Assembly: GCF_900103215.1 (NCBI RefSeq)
Contig: NZ_FNGV01000017.1
Location: forward strand, 48,184-112,183
DNA from: Kriegella aquimaris
GTDB lineage: Bacteria; Bacteroidota; Bacteroidia; Flavobacteriales; Flavobacteriaceae
Direction: 5' to 3'
DNA: 64,000 nt
The notes under the pieces were generated by a model, which saw only the letters and a program-made list of their open reading frames with translations, did not search any database and was not told the DNA's origin. The translations under genes were made by a program, and so were the position numbers. Position 1 is the stretch's first letter. The number at the start of each line of letters is the position of its first letter. Positions 27,069 through 35,728 of the stretch are shown here, in pieces.

Positions 27069-29459
27069 CTATTTAAAATCAGCTGGAATAAAGGTCAATG
27101 TCTCTCCTTCGGTTGTTTCTTGCGAAACCAATTTTCCTTTATATCTTAAATTCAGCTTGCTTCCTGTGAGGGATTTGACCTCCACCATAACCAGTTCACC
27201 ATTTTTCCATTCAATGGAAAGTTCAAAAGCGCCCCTACCTTTTATTCCTGAAATCTTTCCCGTGGAAAGTGCCGAGGGTAATGCTGGAAGAATATCTTGA
27301 AAATAATCGCCATTTTCATCCCGCAAATGCGATTGCAGCAACATTTCGGTCACCCCGGAAGTGGCACCAAAATTTCCGTCGATTTGAAAAGGCGGATGTG
27401 AATCGAACAAGTTAAGATACAGTCCACCTTTGTCATTCATTTCAACGCCTTGCTCGATTGAAGGCACCATTAAATTCTTGAGCAATAGAAAGGAATGATC
27501 ACCATCTAAAAGTCGTGCCCAGAAATTTATTTTCCATGCCCTCGACCAGCCTGTGCCACCATCTCCGCGGTGTGCCAACGTAACTTTTGTCGCTTCGGCC
27601 AAGTCGGGCGTTGTTGAAGGGTGAATTTCATTGCCCGGATGCAACCCCCACAAATGGGAAACGTGACGGTGTTTGTTTTCAGGATCATCTTGATCGATAA
27701 GCCACTCTTGCAATTGCCCGTGTTTGCCAATTAAATTGGTCGCTATTTTAGCACGTTTCTCTTTCACTATTTTTATAAAATTCGCATCGACTCCGAGAAT
27801 TTCGGCCGCTTCAATGGTATTGGAAAAAAGGTTTCTTATAATTTGATGATCCATAGTCGGCGCCATGACCAACCCGCCATTCTCAGGGCTGGTACTTGGT
27901 CCGCTTACTAGCCAATCGGGGTGGTTCGGATCGGGAACCAGGTACCCGACAAAAAACCGGGAAGCTTCCTTTAGAATGGGATATGCTTTATTTTTTAAAT
28001 AGTCTTTATCATTGGTATATTGATAATGCCACCACAAATGTTGGCTTAACCACGCCCCACCGGTAGGCCAAAGTCCGTGATTTGCATTATTGATCGGGGC
28101 GGCACCGCGCCAAATATCGGTGTTATGATGTGCGACCCATCCCTCAAGATTGTAATGTTCTTTTGCTATATTTTTTCCGGTAACCGACAAATCTTCTACC
28201 ATCTGCCGTAAGGGCTCCGATAATTCTGAAAGATTGGTCATTTCGGCCAACCAATAGTTCATTTCAGTATTGATGTTGATGGTGTACTTGCTATCCCAAG
28301 GTGGCGCTAGCTGGTCGTTCCAGATACCTTGTAAATTGGCGGGCTGTGTACCCGCTCTTGATGACGAAATCAACAAATACCGGCCATACTGATAGAGCAA
28401 GGAAACCAAATTTGGATCTTCATCTTCTTGAAAAGAAATCAACCGTTCGTTGGTCGGGCGATTTGAAATCTCCGATTTTCCCAGATCGATCGCTACCCGA
28501 TTGAATAGTTCTCGAAAATCTTTGGAATGATCATTCTTTAGGGTTTGGTATGATTTGCCGCTTAGATTGCTGAGGTACTTTTTACATAGTTCCGTGGGGT
28601 TTCCGCTGATATCTTGATAGTCGACAAAGCTCGTAGCAGCTACTAAATATAAGGTGGCACTGTTGGCGTTACTGACTTTGATACCATTACCCTCTTTTAC
28701 CAGTTCGCCTCCTTCATAAACCACTTTCAAGCGTGCCTCAAAGGTCAGTTTGCTTTTGGGATAGGGCTTGTTTTGGAAATCCAATTCTTTGGGGTAATTA
28801 TTGGCTTTCCCTTTTAGAACCACTTCATCGCCCTCAACGGAAACCTCATATTCGGAATGCGGTGAATCTAGACCGATGTTAAAAGTTAATTCACCCTTTT
28901 TTGAGCTCTCGAGATGGGTGACAAGTGCTTGCTCTGGTTCCGAGATAAAAACCTCTCTTTTGAATTTTACACCCTTTATTTCATAAGCTACCGATGACAG
29001 CGCATCTTCTAAATCGAGTCGCCTTTGATAATTGTCAACCTCTGTATGATCGGGAAAATCTAATAAGATATTGCCGAAGGGTTGGTAGCAAAATTGGCCG
29101 AAAGGTTGTGACATAAAACGCTCATTCGCCAAGTTTTGGGCTTCTATTTGTTGACCATCCCAAAGTAGCTGGCGAAGTTCATCGAGAACTTCATAAGCCC
29201 CCTTATGGGCGTAATCATGGGGTTGCCCGGTCCAAAGGGACTCTTCGTTAAATTGGATGACCTCGTTTTCAACACCTCCGTAAACCATGGCGCCCAAGCG
29301 GCCATTTCCGATAGGTAGTGCTTCGGTCCAGTTTGCTGCGGGTTTATCGTACCATAGCATCAGTGATGGATCCAGTGACTTCTCAGGTTCGGCATGATTA
29401 CACGAAAATAGGGTCAGTACGAATAATAGCAGTATGTATTGATGTAGCCTTTTTATCAT
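27069..29459 (-). CDS. glycoside hydrolase family 95 (alpha-L-fucosidase/galactosidase type)
   Basis: A 796-residue lipoprotein (LFSC lipobox, Cys20) with the GH95 layout: an N-terminal beta domain starting LWYDKPAANWTEALPIGNG, a linker and an (alpha/alpha)6 barrel. Residues aligned by eye to the characterised AfcA site are N395 and N397 in NINTEMNYW, E526 in SGPSTSPENGG and D694 in QIDGNFG. The family includes 1,2-alpha-L-fucosidases and alpha-L-galactosidases. Five bp upstream of the sulfatase, it suggests use of a sulfated fucose- or galactose-rich glycan such as fucoidan or an agar-type polymer; this is inference. Confidence 0.92.
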   Translation of the reverse strand: MIKRLHQYILLLFVLTLFSCNHAEPEKSLDPSLMLWYDKPAANWTEALPIGNGRLGAMVYGGVENEVIQFNEESLWTGQPHDYAHKGAYEVLDELRQLLWDGQQIEAQNLANERFMSQPFGQFCYQPFGNILLDFPDHTEVDNYQRRLDLEDALSSVAYEIKGVKFKREVFISEPEQALVTHLESSKKGELTFNIGLDSPHSEYEVSVEGDEVVLKGKANNYPKELDFQNKPYPKSKLTFEARLKVVYEGGELVKEGNGIKVSNANSATLYLVAATSFVDYQDISGNPTELCKKYLSNLSGKSYQTLKNDHSKDFRELFNRVAIDLGKSEISNRPTNERLISFQEDEDPNLVSLLYQYGRYLLISSSRAGTQPANLQGIWNDQLAPPWDSKYTININTEMNYWLAEMTNLSELSEPLRQMVEDLSVTGKNIAKEHYNLEGWVAHHNTDIWRGAAPINNANHGLWPTGGAWLSQHLWWHYQYTNDKDYLKNKAYPILKEASRFFVGYLVPDPNHPDWLVSGPSTSPENGGLVMAPTMDHQIIRNLFSNTIEAAEILGVDANFIKIVKEKRAKIATNLIGKHGQLQEWLIDQDDPENKHRHVSHLWGLHPGNEIHPSTTPDLAEATKVTLAHRGDGGTGWSRAWKINFWARLLDGDHSFLLLKNLMVPSIEQGVEMNDKGGLYLNLFDSHPPFQIDGNFGATSGVTEMLLQSHLRDENGDYFQDILPALPSALSTGKISGIKGRGAFELSIEWKNGELVMVEVKSLTGSKLNLRYKGKLVSQETTEGETLTFIPADFK

Positions 29460-29599
29460 TTTTTAATTGGTAATAATTATTTCTTTTTAAAGCTAAATCC
29501 TATCCCAATAGTTTTCGAGATATCGGACTTAGCAAATACATTCAAGCCTTCAAATTAGTCACTTACTTTCCTATTTGCCATATTCAAGATTGGCCACAG

Positions 29600-30790
29600 C
29601 TATTTCTTTAGCTCATTTGCTTTTAAAACCCTCAATATATTTCCGCCTAGAATTTTGTCAATATCTTCTTCGGTATATCCTTTTTCCAGTAATGCTTTTG
29701 TGATTAAAGGGTATGCCGTAACATCATCCAATTGCTTTGGTGGTAAAACGATTCCATCAAAATCAGAACCTATACCTACATAGTCAACTCCAACTAATTT
29801 AATGATGTATTCAATATGGTCAATTACGAGATTGAACGGAGCTTTTAATTCTTCTGCTTCGAGATGATATTTGGAATATATCGATTCTTCAGCGAGATAT
29901 GGGTGCATACCAGATTGCTTGAGTGAATCTATTTCAGTCTTATGTTTTTCAAGAAATTCATTTTCCTTTTTCCCGACAGTTGGATCAATAAATCCAGAAT
30001 TGAAATTAATCTGAATAACGCCGCCATTTTTGGCCATCGCCTTTATTTGCTCATCTTTTAAGTTTCGAAAATGAGGGCATATATTGTAAACTGAACTATG
30101 TGATGCAATAATGGGTTTTGTGGTGTTATCAATTACATCCCAAAAGGTTTGTTCTCCAACGTGGGAAATATCAATCATCATTCCCAGGGTGTTCATTCTT
30201 TCTATTACCTTTTTGCCGAAATCAGTAAGTCCTTTTTGCTCTAAATCCTTGTCTTGTGTTTCATCGAATGCGCTGGTTGCCCAAGCGGTAGAATTGTTCC
30301 AAGTTAATGTCATATACCGTGCTCCACGATTGTAGAGTGCATCTAACTTTGTTAAGTCATCTTCAATTTGGTGCCCGCCTTCTATTCCGATGAGGGCCGC
30401 TATTTTATGCTGTTTTTCGACTGTAAGAAGCGCTGCGATGTTGGCAACTTTGACAATTTTATCTGGATTTCTTTTGAGTACGGCATCTAAACTATCTATT
30501 TGTCTATTGGCGAAATTATATGGGTTTACTTGTTTGCCATCACTCCAAACGGAGAAAAATTGCACATCTAAACCACCATCTTTCATTCTTTTTAAATCAC
30601 TATGAGTTTTGCCTTTTAAATCATCATCAATAATATAACCCTTTTCTATTGTCAGGGTGAGAATATCATTATGCGAATCAACGAATATGGCTTGGTTATG
30701 AATTTCTTCAAAAGTTTTGGGTTCAGATTTTTTATCCGGTGAATCTTTACAGGATACTAAAACAAAAAATAGCATTGGTAAATATCTCAT
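29600..30790 (-). CDS. membrane dipeptidase, M19 family lipoprotein
   Basis: A 396-residue lipoprotein (LVSC lipobox, Cys14) of the M19 (renal dipeptidase) family. Zinc ligands are in VDSHNDIL (H-x-D), IEGGH, ISHVGEQTF and IASHSS, and the closing segment VDYVGIGSDFDG is typical. It would hydrolyse dipeptides, including D-amino acid ones in the family, outside the inner membrane. It lies between trpF and GH95 in the same direction, 60 bp after trpF. Confidence 0.92.
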   Translation of the reverse strand: MRYLPMLFFVLVSCKDSPDKKSEPKTFEEIHNQAIFVDSHNDILTLTIEKGYIIDDDLKGKTHSDLKRMKDGGLDVQFFSVWSDGKQVNPYNFANRQIDSLDAVLKRNPDKIVKVANIAALLTVEKQHKIAALIGIEGGHQIEDDLTKLDALYNRGARYMTLTWNNSTAWATSAFDETQDKDLEQKGLTDFGKKVIERMNTLGMMIDISHVGEQTFWDVIDNTTKPIIASHSSVYNICPHFRNLKDEQIKAMAKNGGVIQINFNSGFIDPTVGKKENEFLEKHKTEIDSLKQSGMHPYLAEESIYSKYHLEAEELKAPFNLVIDHIEYIIKLVGVDYVGIGSDFDGIVLPPKQLDDVTAYPLITKALLEKGYTEEDIDKILGGNILRVLKANELKK

Positions 30791-30850
30791 ACCCTTGAAT
30801 TTAGAATGTTGGTTTTAATCACTGCCTATAATTGAATAGCATCAAGGACA

Positions 30851-31552
30851 CTATCCTACTTTTATATCCAATCGTTTTTTAAATTCTTTTAGCTGCGCCA
30901 CTTTCTTTACCCCCGGTTTCGATTCGAACTTACTGTTTACATCGATGACATGGCAGTATTTTGATTCCGGTTGTTGCATAAAGGTTTTGATCGCTTCGAT
31001 TTCAGCGAGACCAATACCGCCACTTAAAAAATAAGGTTTGATCGATGGGTAGTTTTTTAAGACGCTCCAATCAAAAGTATACCCATTGCCACCCGGTAGT
31101 TTGCCCTTGGTATCGAACAAATAAAAATCACAAACTGCTTCGTAGGGTTGTAATTCCTCAAAATCAAAATCATTTTTGATGGAGAATACTTTGATGATTT
31201 GCACTCGGGGCGCAGTCGAGGCGTATTTTTCTTTCAGCGTACTACAATATTCTGGACTTTCACTGCCATGCAATTGCACGGCCTGTAAATTGTAATGGGT
31301 TATCTTTTCCACCACTTCTTCAATGGAAGCATTAACAAAAACTCCTACCTTTTTAATTCCATGTGGTAGCAAAGGCATTTCCCCTTCGAAAAAACGAGAA
31401 GATTTTTTATAAAAAATAAAACCCAAATAATCGGGTTGCAGTGCGGCCACTTCCGAAGTATTTAGTTTCATTCCGCAGACCTTAATCCCCACCCCATCCC
31501 TCTCCAGAGGTAAGGGAGTTTGAATTCTCGTATGTTTAGGATCGCTTTTCAT
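30851..31552 (-). CDS. trpF: phosphoribosylanthranilate isomerase with N-terminal extension
   Basis: TrpF (233 residues) isomerises phosphoribosylanthranilate to CdRP. The core starts IKVCGMK (catalytic Cys) at about 23 and holds the VGVFVNAS and FLSGGIG motifs. The normal family start is right before IKVCG, but here about 22 residues (from MKSDPKHTRIQTPLPLERDGVG) come first. This part is coded by the repeat at 31487-31525, common in this group of organisms. The only in-frame ATG is at 31552; a GTG within the extension (in DGVG) could be an alternative start. Confidence 0.9.
   Translation of the reverse strand: MKSDPKHTRIQTPLPLERDGVGIKVCGMKLNTSEVAALQPDYLGFIFYKKSSRFFEGEMPLLPHGIKKVGVFVNASIEEVVEKITHYNLQAVQLHGSESPEYCSTLKEKYASTAPRVQIIKVFSIKNDFDFEELQPYEAVCDFYLFDTKGKLPGGNGYTFDWSVLKNYPSIKPYFLSGGIGLAEIEAIKTFMQQPESKYCHVIDVNSKFESKPGVKKVAQLKEFKKRLDIKVG
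31487..31525. repeat. palindromic repeat inside trpF 5' coding region
   Basis: A CCCTCTCCAGAGG-type short palindrome with flanking runs (CCCCACCCC, AAGGGAG), as found in dispersed intergenic repeats of Bacteroidetes. It encodes the TPLPLERDGVG part of TrpF. Confidence 0.5.
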
Positions 31553-31578
31553 TTACAAATCGTTTGATTTTCTTTGGT

Positions 31579-31629
31579 CATTCCGAGGAACGAAGGAATC
31601 CGTTGATCATTCCTTCGTGCCTCGGAATG
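31579..31629. repeat. 21-bp inverted repeat between trpC and trpF
   Basis: Arms at 31579-31599 and 31609-31629 are complementary with one mismatch around a 9-nt spacer, starting CATTCCGAGG. It lies 3 bp past the trpC stop. Such elements form stable RNA hairpins and are often mRNA-processing or protection sites. Confidence 0.7.
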
Positions 31630-31632
31630 GCG

Positions 31633-32418
31633 CTATTGTTTTAACTCATTGATAAATGCCGTGGCACTTTCTCCGGGATTATCCGTTTTCATAAAATTTT
31701 CTCCGATTAGAAATCCCTGATAACCATACGGTTTTAAGGCCGTAATAGCGGCAACCGAACTAATACCACTTTCGGAGACTTTGACAAATTCGTCGGGAAT
31801 CAATTCCGACAACGACCTGCTAGTATCTAAGCTAACTTTGAAGGTTTTTAGATTCCTATTGTTTACACCCAGCATATCTAGACTGGGCATAATCGATTTG
31901 TGTAATTCTTCTTCATTATGAACTTCTAAAAGCACATCGAGACCCAACCCTTTTGCGGTTTCGGAAAGGGCTTTTATTTCTTCCCGCGTCAGAATGGCCG
32001 CAATCAACAAAATGACATCGGCACCGTATGCTTTTGCTTCCACAAGCTGGTATTCGTCAATTATAAATTCTTTACGAAGCAGCGGCATTTGTACCGATGC
32101 CCGTGCCAAGAGCAGGTCATCTAAAGACCCGCCAAAATATTTTCCATCGGTCAAAACCGACATGCCACAAACTCCGGCATCTTCATAACCTTTGGCTACG
32201 TCTTGTACGTTCAAACTTTGGTTGATTACCGATTTTGAGGGTGATCTGCGTTTGTGTTCGGCAATAATGCCCGTTGTACTTTTGCGAAGTGCAGTAGCTA
32301 GGGAAGGACTCTCTCGCTCAAAAAGTACGGAGTTTTCCAATTGTGAAACCGGTATAATCGATTTTCTTAAGTCGACCTCTTTGCGTTTGTCAGCAACTAT
32401 TTTATCTAGAATGTTCAT
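31633..32418 (-). CDS. trpC: indole-3-glycerol phosphate synthase
   Basis: TrpC (261 residues), a TIM-barrel enzyme that decarboxylates and closes CdRP to indole-3-glycerol phosphate. The catalytic Lys and Glu segments are in IIAEHKRRSPSKS and VLLEVHNEEE, the VNNRNLKTF motif is conserved, and the phosphate loop is in VSESGIS...GFLIGENFM. It ends just before the inverted repeat at 31579-31629. Confidence 0.96.
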   Translation of the reverse strand: MNILDKIVADKRKEVDLRKSIIPVSQLENSVLFERESPSLATALRKSTTGIIAEHKRRSPSKSVINQSLNVQDVAKGYEDAGVCGMSVLTDGKYFGGSLDDLLLARASVQMPLLRKEFIIDEYQLVEAKAYGADVILLIAAILTREEIKALSETAKGLGLDVLLEVHNEEELHKSIMPSLDMLGVNNRNLKTFKVSLDTSRSLSELIPDEFVKVSESGISSVAAITALKPYGYQGFLIGENFMKTDNPGESATAFINELKQ

Positions 32419-32429
32419 TTCGTATAGTT

Positions 32430-32495
32430 GTCATTGCGGGCTAGAAGCCATACGTCACATTTTAGACAGCTTACTTCGCTTCGCTCGTAACGACG
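32430..32495. repeat. degenerate REP-like repeat between trpD and trpC
   Basis: The gap has GTCATTGCGGG at one end and TTCGCTCGTAACGACG at the other, imperfectly inverted, in the style of the GTCATTGCGAGC dispersed repeats. Confidence 0.4.
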
Positions 32496-32498
32496 TTT

Positions 32499-33494
32499 TC
32501 AATTTTTACTTAGTTCCTGTAATTTTTTCAATGCTCGCAATCCTTTTCCACTAAGGAGTGATTCTTTGGCCTGTTCAAAACCTTCTTTCGGTGTAATCGA
32601 TTTTACTGTAGCTATTGCAATACCGGCATTGGCGCAAACGACATTGTTCTGTGCTTCAGTACCACGGCCGTTTAAGACATCAAGGAAAATTTGGGCTGAA
32701 GCCTCGATGCTTTCCCCGCCCACTATTTCACTCTGTTTTACGGTTCTTACTCCAAAATCTTCAGGTTTTAACATGCCTTCGGAATTATTGGAAATAGTTT
32801 TTGTATTTCCCGTCAATGATATTTCATCATATCCGTCAAGGGCATGCAGAATCGTAAATTTTTTGTCGGTGTTTTGGTAGAGGTAGCCGTACATTCGGGC
32901 CAACTCCAAATTAAAGACCCCCACCATCTGATTCTTTGGAAATGCCGGATTCACCATTGGTCCTAACATATTAAAAAAGGTCTTGACCCCGAGTTCCCTT
33001 CGAATGGGTGCTACATTTTTCATGGCAGGATGGAACAAGGGTGCGTGCAATACACAAATGCCAGCTTCTTCAATCGATTTCGTTAAAAAATCGGCCTTAT
33101 TACTGAATTTGATACCTAGAAATTCCATCACATTACTGCTTCCACATTTCGAGGAAACCCCATAGTTGCCATGTTTGGTGACTTTTACATCGGCTCCGGC
33201 AGTCACAAAAGAGGCCAAGGTAGAGATGTTGAAAGTGTCTTTTCCGTCACCGCCCGTACCGCATAAATCGATAGGGTTATAGTCGGAAAGGTCTACCGCT
33301 AAACAAAGTTCCAAGAGGGCATCACGAAAACCTTCCAATTCTTCAATGGTTATACTCCGCATCATGTAAACGGTCAAAAAGGCCGCAATCTGGCTTGTGT
33401 TGTACTCACCTTTGGCAATATTGACCAATACCTGTTTCGCATCTGCTTTGGTAAGCATATCGTGGTTGATCAATTTGTTGAGTGTCTCTTTCAT
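32499..33494 (-). CDS. trpD: anthranilate phosphoribosyltransferase
   Basis: TrpD (331 residues) attaches phosphoribose from PRPP to anthranilate. The PRPP loop LCGTGGDGKDTFNIST, the KHGNYGVSSKCGSSN motif and FNMLGPMVNP are all present. Its 5' end is 27 bp after trpG, so the two are cotranscribed without fusion. Confidence 0.96.
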   Translation of the reverse strand: MKETLNKLINHDMLTKADAKQVLVNIAKGEYNTSQIAAFLTVYMMRSITIEELEGFRDALLELCLAVDLSDYNPIDLCGTGGDGKDTFNISTLASFVTAGADVKVTKHGNYGVSSKCGSSNVMEFLGIKFSNKADFLTKSIEEAGICVLHAPLFHPAMKNVAPIRRELGVKTFFNMLGPMVNPAFPKNQMVGVFNLELARMYGYLYQNTDKKFTILHALDGYDEISLTGNTKTISNNSEGMLKPEDFGVRTVKQSEIVGGESIEASAQIFLDVLNGRGTEAQNNVVCANAGIAIATVKSITPKEGFEQAKESLLSGKGLRALKKLQELSKN

Positions 33495-33521
33495 GTTTTT
33501 TTAGATTTTAGCAACAAGTAG

Positions 33522-34091
33522 TTATCCGTTCAACCAGTTTTTTAATATTTTTTTACCTTCTGGAGTCAGCACCGATTCTGGATGAAACTGTACGGCACAT
33601 ACGTCATAATCGCGATGCCTTAGCGACATGACCTGTCCGTTTTCATCGAACGATGTCGCCTCTAAAACTTCGGGTAGATTTGGGTCTACGACCCATGAAT
33701 GATACCGGCCGACTTCAATCTCTCGAGGTATTCCCTTAAAAATCACATCATCTTTTGTGATTTGAATTTTAGTAGCAGTACCGTGATATACCTTGTCTAA
33801 ATTAATCAAAGACCCTCCAAAAACTTCGGCAATGGCCTGTTGGCCCAAACAAACTCCAAAAATTTGTTTTGTCGGGGCATACATTTTGATAATATCTTTT
33901 AAAAGTCCGGCTTCATCGGGAATCCCTGGGCCGGGCGACAGTACAATTTTGTCGAAAGCATCGACTTCTTCAAGTGTCAATTGATCGTTACGCTTTACGA
34001 CAACTTCGCAATCAAGGTCTTCAAGATAGTGAACCAGGTTGTAGGTGAAACTATCGTAATTGTCTATAACTAAGATTTTCTGCATTTTCAT
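33522..34091 (-). CDS. trpG: anthranilate synthase glutamine amidotransferase component
   Basis: TrpG (189 residues), a class I amidotransferase delivering ammonia to TrpE. The catalytic Cys is in VCLGQQAIAE and the His-Glu pair in QFHPESVLTPEG. Its ATG overlaps the trpE stop by 4 bp (ATGA), so it is translationally coupled to trpE. An ATG two codons later is an alternative start. Confidence 0.96.
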   Translation of the reverse strand: MKMQKILVIDNYDSFTYNLVHYLEDLDCEVVVKRNDQLTLEEVDAFDKIVLSPGPGIPDEAGLLKDIIKMYAPTKQIFGVCLGQQAIAEVFGGSLINLDKVYHGTATKIQITKDDVIFKGIPREIEVGRYHSWVVDPNLPEVLEATSFDENGQVMSLRHRDYDVCAVQFHPESVLTPEGKKILKNWLNG

Positions 34092-35485
34092 ATCGTTTGG
34101 GCTATTTCGAGTGCTTTTGTCAATGCGCCCAATTTATTATAGGTTTCTTGTAATTCATCTTCAGGGTCGGATGCGGCTACCAAACCAGCGCCGGCCTGAT
34201 AGTGCAACTGGTGATTTTTGCTGAGGAAGGTTCGGATCATAATGGCATGGTTGAAATTTCCGTTAAAATCCATAAACCCGATTGCCCCACCATAATAGCC
34301 CCTACTTGTCTTTTCGTATTTTTCGATCAATTGCATTGCCATGTGCTTGGGCGCCCCGCTCAATGTACCAGCCGGAAAGGTGTCGGCCACTACTTTCATG
34401 GTCGTAATATTGTCCTTTTTTTGACCTATTACTCTAGATACTAGATGAATAACGTGTGAAAAGAACTGTACCTCTCTATATTTGTCTACTTTGACCATAT
34501 TGCCATTTCGGCTAAGGTCGTTTCGGGCAAGGTCGACCAGCATAACATGTTCGCTGTTTTCTTTGTCGTCTTCGGTGAGTTCTTTGGCGAGAATGGCATC
34601 TTGTTCATCGTCTCCGGTTCGTTTGAACGTTCCGGCAATGGGGTGTATTTCCGCCTTTCCGTCTTTTACGATAAGCTGGGCTTCGGGAGAACTTCCGAAT
34701 ATTTTAAAATCGCCAAAATCAAAGTAAAACAAATAGGGGGAGGGGTTTACGGATCTCAAGGCTCTGTATACATTAAACTCATCACCTTTAAAAGCTTGTG
34801 AAAACCGTCGCGACAGTACCAGTTGAAAAACATCGCCCCGTTGACAGTGTTTTTTTGCCAAACGCACATGTTCTTTAAATTCTTCATCTTCCAAATTTGA
34901 GACGACATCGCCCTCCATCTGAAAATTATAGGAAGCAAAATTGCGAACACTCAGTATATGTTCGATTTCGGCGGTATTCTCTTCGCATTGATAACAGTGA
35001 GAGAAAATATAAGCCTCGTTCTTAAAATGATCGATGGCAATTACATTTTTATAAATAGCATAGTAGACATCGGGAATCGCAACCGAATTTTCCTTTTTTG
35101 AAATCTTGACATCCTCATAATAGCGAACGGCGTCATAGGCCATATATCCGAAAAGGCCATTATTGATAAACTTGAAATCGTTATCCTGCACCTCGAAATT
35201 CTGTCCGAATTCATGAATAATGTTGACCACATCTGTGGTCTCATCAATAGGGGTCTCGTTGATGGTGCCGTCAGGAAACTGTTGTGTGACGACTTCATTT
35301 TCAATTTTTATCGATGCAATCGGATTACAGCAGATATAAGAAAAGCTATTGTCGTTGGCATGGTAATCACTACTTTCTAATAATATACTATTCGGAAAAC
35401 GGTCTCGTATTTTCAAGTACACACTTACAGGCGTAATGGTGTCGGCTAATATTTTCTTCTGATGTGAATGGAGTTGGTATGACAT
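34088..35485 (-). CDS. trpE: anthranilate synthase component I
   Basis: TrpE (465 residues) makes anthranilate from chorismate with TrpG. The chorismate-binding segment is visible: RDVF-like GDVFQLVLSRRF, PSPYLFYF, HPIAGTFKRTGD and PAGTLSGAPKHMAMQLI. The N-terminal LLESSDYHANDNSF includes the region where Trp feedback binds (LLES). It is the first structural gene behind trpL and the attenuator. Confidence 0.96.
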   Translation of the reverse strand: MSYQLHSHQKKILADTITPVSVYLKIRDRFPNSILLESSDYHANDNSFSYICCNPIASIKIENEVVTQQFPDGTINETPIDETTDVVNIIHEFGQNFEVQDNDFKFINNGLFGYMAYDAVRYYEDVKISKKENSVAIPDVYYAIYKNVIAIDHFKNEAYIFSHCYQCEENTAEIEHILSVRNFASYNFQMEGDVVSNLEDEEFKEHVRLAKKHCQRGDVFQLVLSRRFSQAFKGDEFNVYRALRSVNPSPYLFYFDFGDFKIFGSSPEAQLIVKDGKAEIHPIAGTFKRTGDDEQDAILAKELTEDDKENSEHVMLVDLARNDLSRNGNMVKVDKYREVQFFSHVIHLVSRVIGQKKDNITTMKVVADTFPAGTLSGAPKHMAMQLIEKYEKTSRGYYGGAIGFMDFNGNFNHAIMIRTFLSKNHQLHYQAGAGLVAASDPEDELQETYNKLGALTKALEIAQTI

Positions 35486-35506
35486 ATCTAATTACATAAA
35501 ATAAGT

Positions 35507-35531
35507 AAGGCTTGTCGTGATGACAAGCCTT
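35507..35531 (-). terminator. trp attenuator terminator hairpin
   Basis: A perfect 10-bp stem (35507-35516 with 35522-35531, 5-nt loop) lies between trpL and trpE. It is followed on the minus strand by a moderately T-rich stretch. Leader bases 35565-35573 on the minus strand (GACAACCTT) can pair with the hairpin's 5' arm AAGGCTTGTC with one bulge, which would act as an antiterminator when a ribosome stalls on the Trp codons. Confidence 0.75.
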
Positions 35532-35559
35532 GTATGGATTAACTACAATGGTGCTTAGC

Positions 35560-35616
35560 TCACGAAGGTTGTCGTAAGTTGTTCCACCACCAAGTATTTG
35601 TTCTACATGTATTCAT
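35560..35616 (-). CDS. trpL: trp operon leader peptide with WWW
   Basis: An 18-residue ORF, MNTCRTNTWWWNNLRQPS, with three consecutive TGG codons. It lies between the trp promoter and the attenuator hairpin. A run of Trp codons here is the classic sensor for charged tRNA-Trp: low tryptophan stalls the ribosome and lets the antiterminator form. The ATG is only 5 nt after the -7 box, so the transcript may be leaderless or nearly so. Confidence 0.85.
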   Translation of the reverse strand: MNTCRTNTWWWNNLRQPS

Positions 35617-35621
35617 TGCCT

Positions 35622-35652
35622 CAAATATAGAAATCATTTTTAAAACCGACAA
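35622..35652 (-). promoter_or_regulatory. trp operon promoter
   Basis: On the minus strand TTG (35652-35650) and TATATTTG (35629-35622) have a 20-bp spacer, a full match to the Bacteroidetes consensus. It drives trpL and the whole trp unit. Confidence 0.65.
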
Positions 35653-35673
35653 TATACTACGCTTAAAAATAAC

Positions 35674-35707
35674 AAAACCTGCTTTTCAAGTGTGAAAAGC
35701 AGGTTTT
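35674..35707 (-). terminator. terminator of the YceI gene
   Basis: A 15-bp perfect stem (35674-35688 with 35693-35707) with a 4-nt loop; the arms end in A/T runs, so it can work on both strands. It separates the YceI gene from the trp promoter. Confidence 0.8.
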
Positions 35708-35728
35708 TAGTTTTGAATTGAGGTTTGT

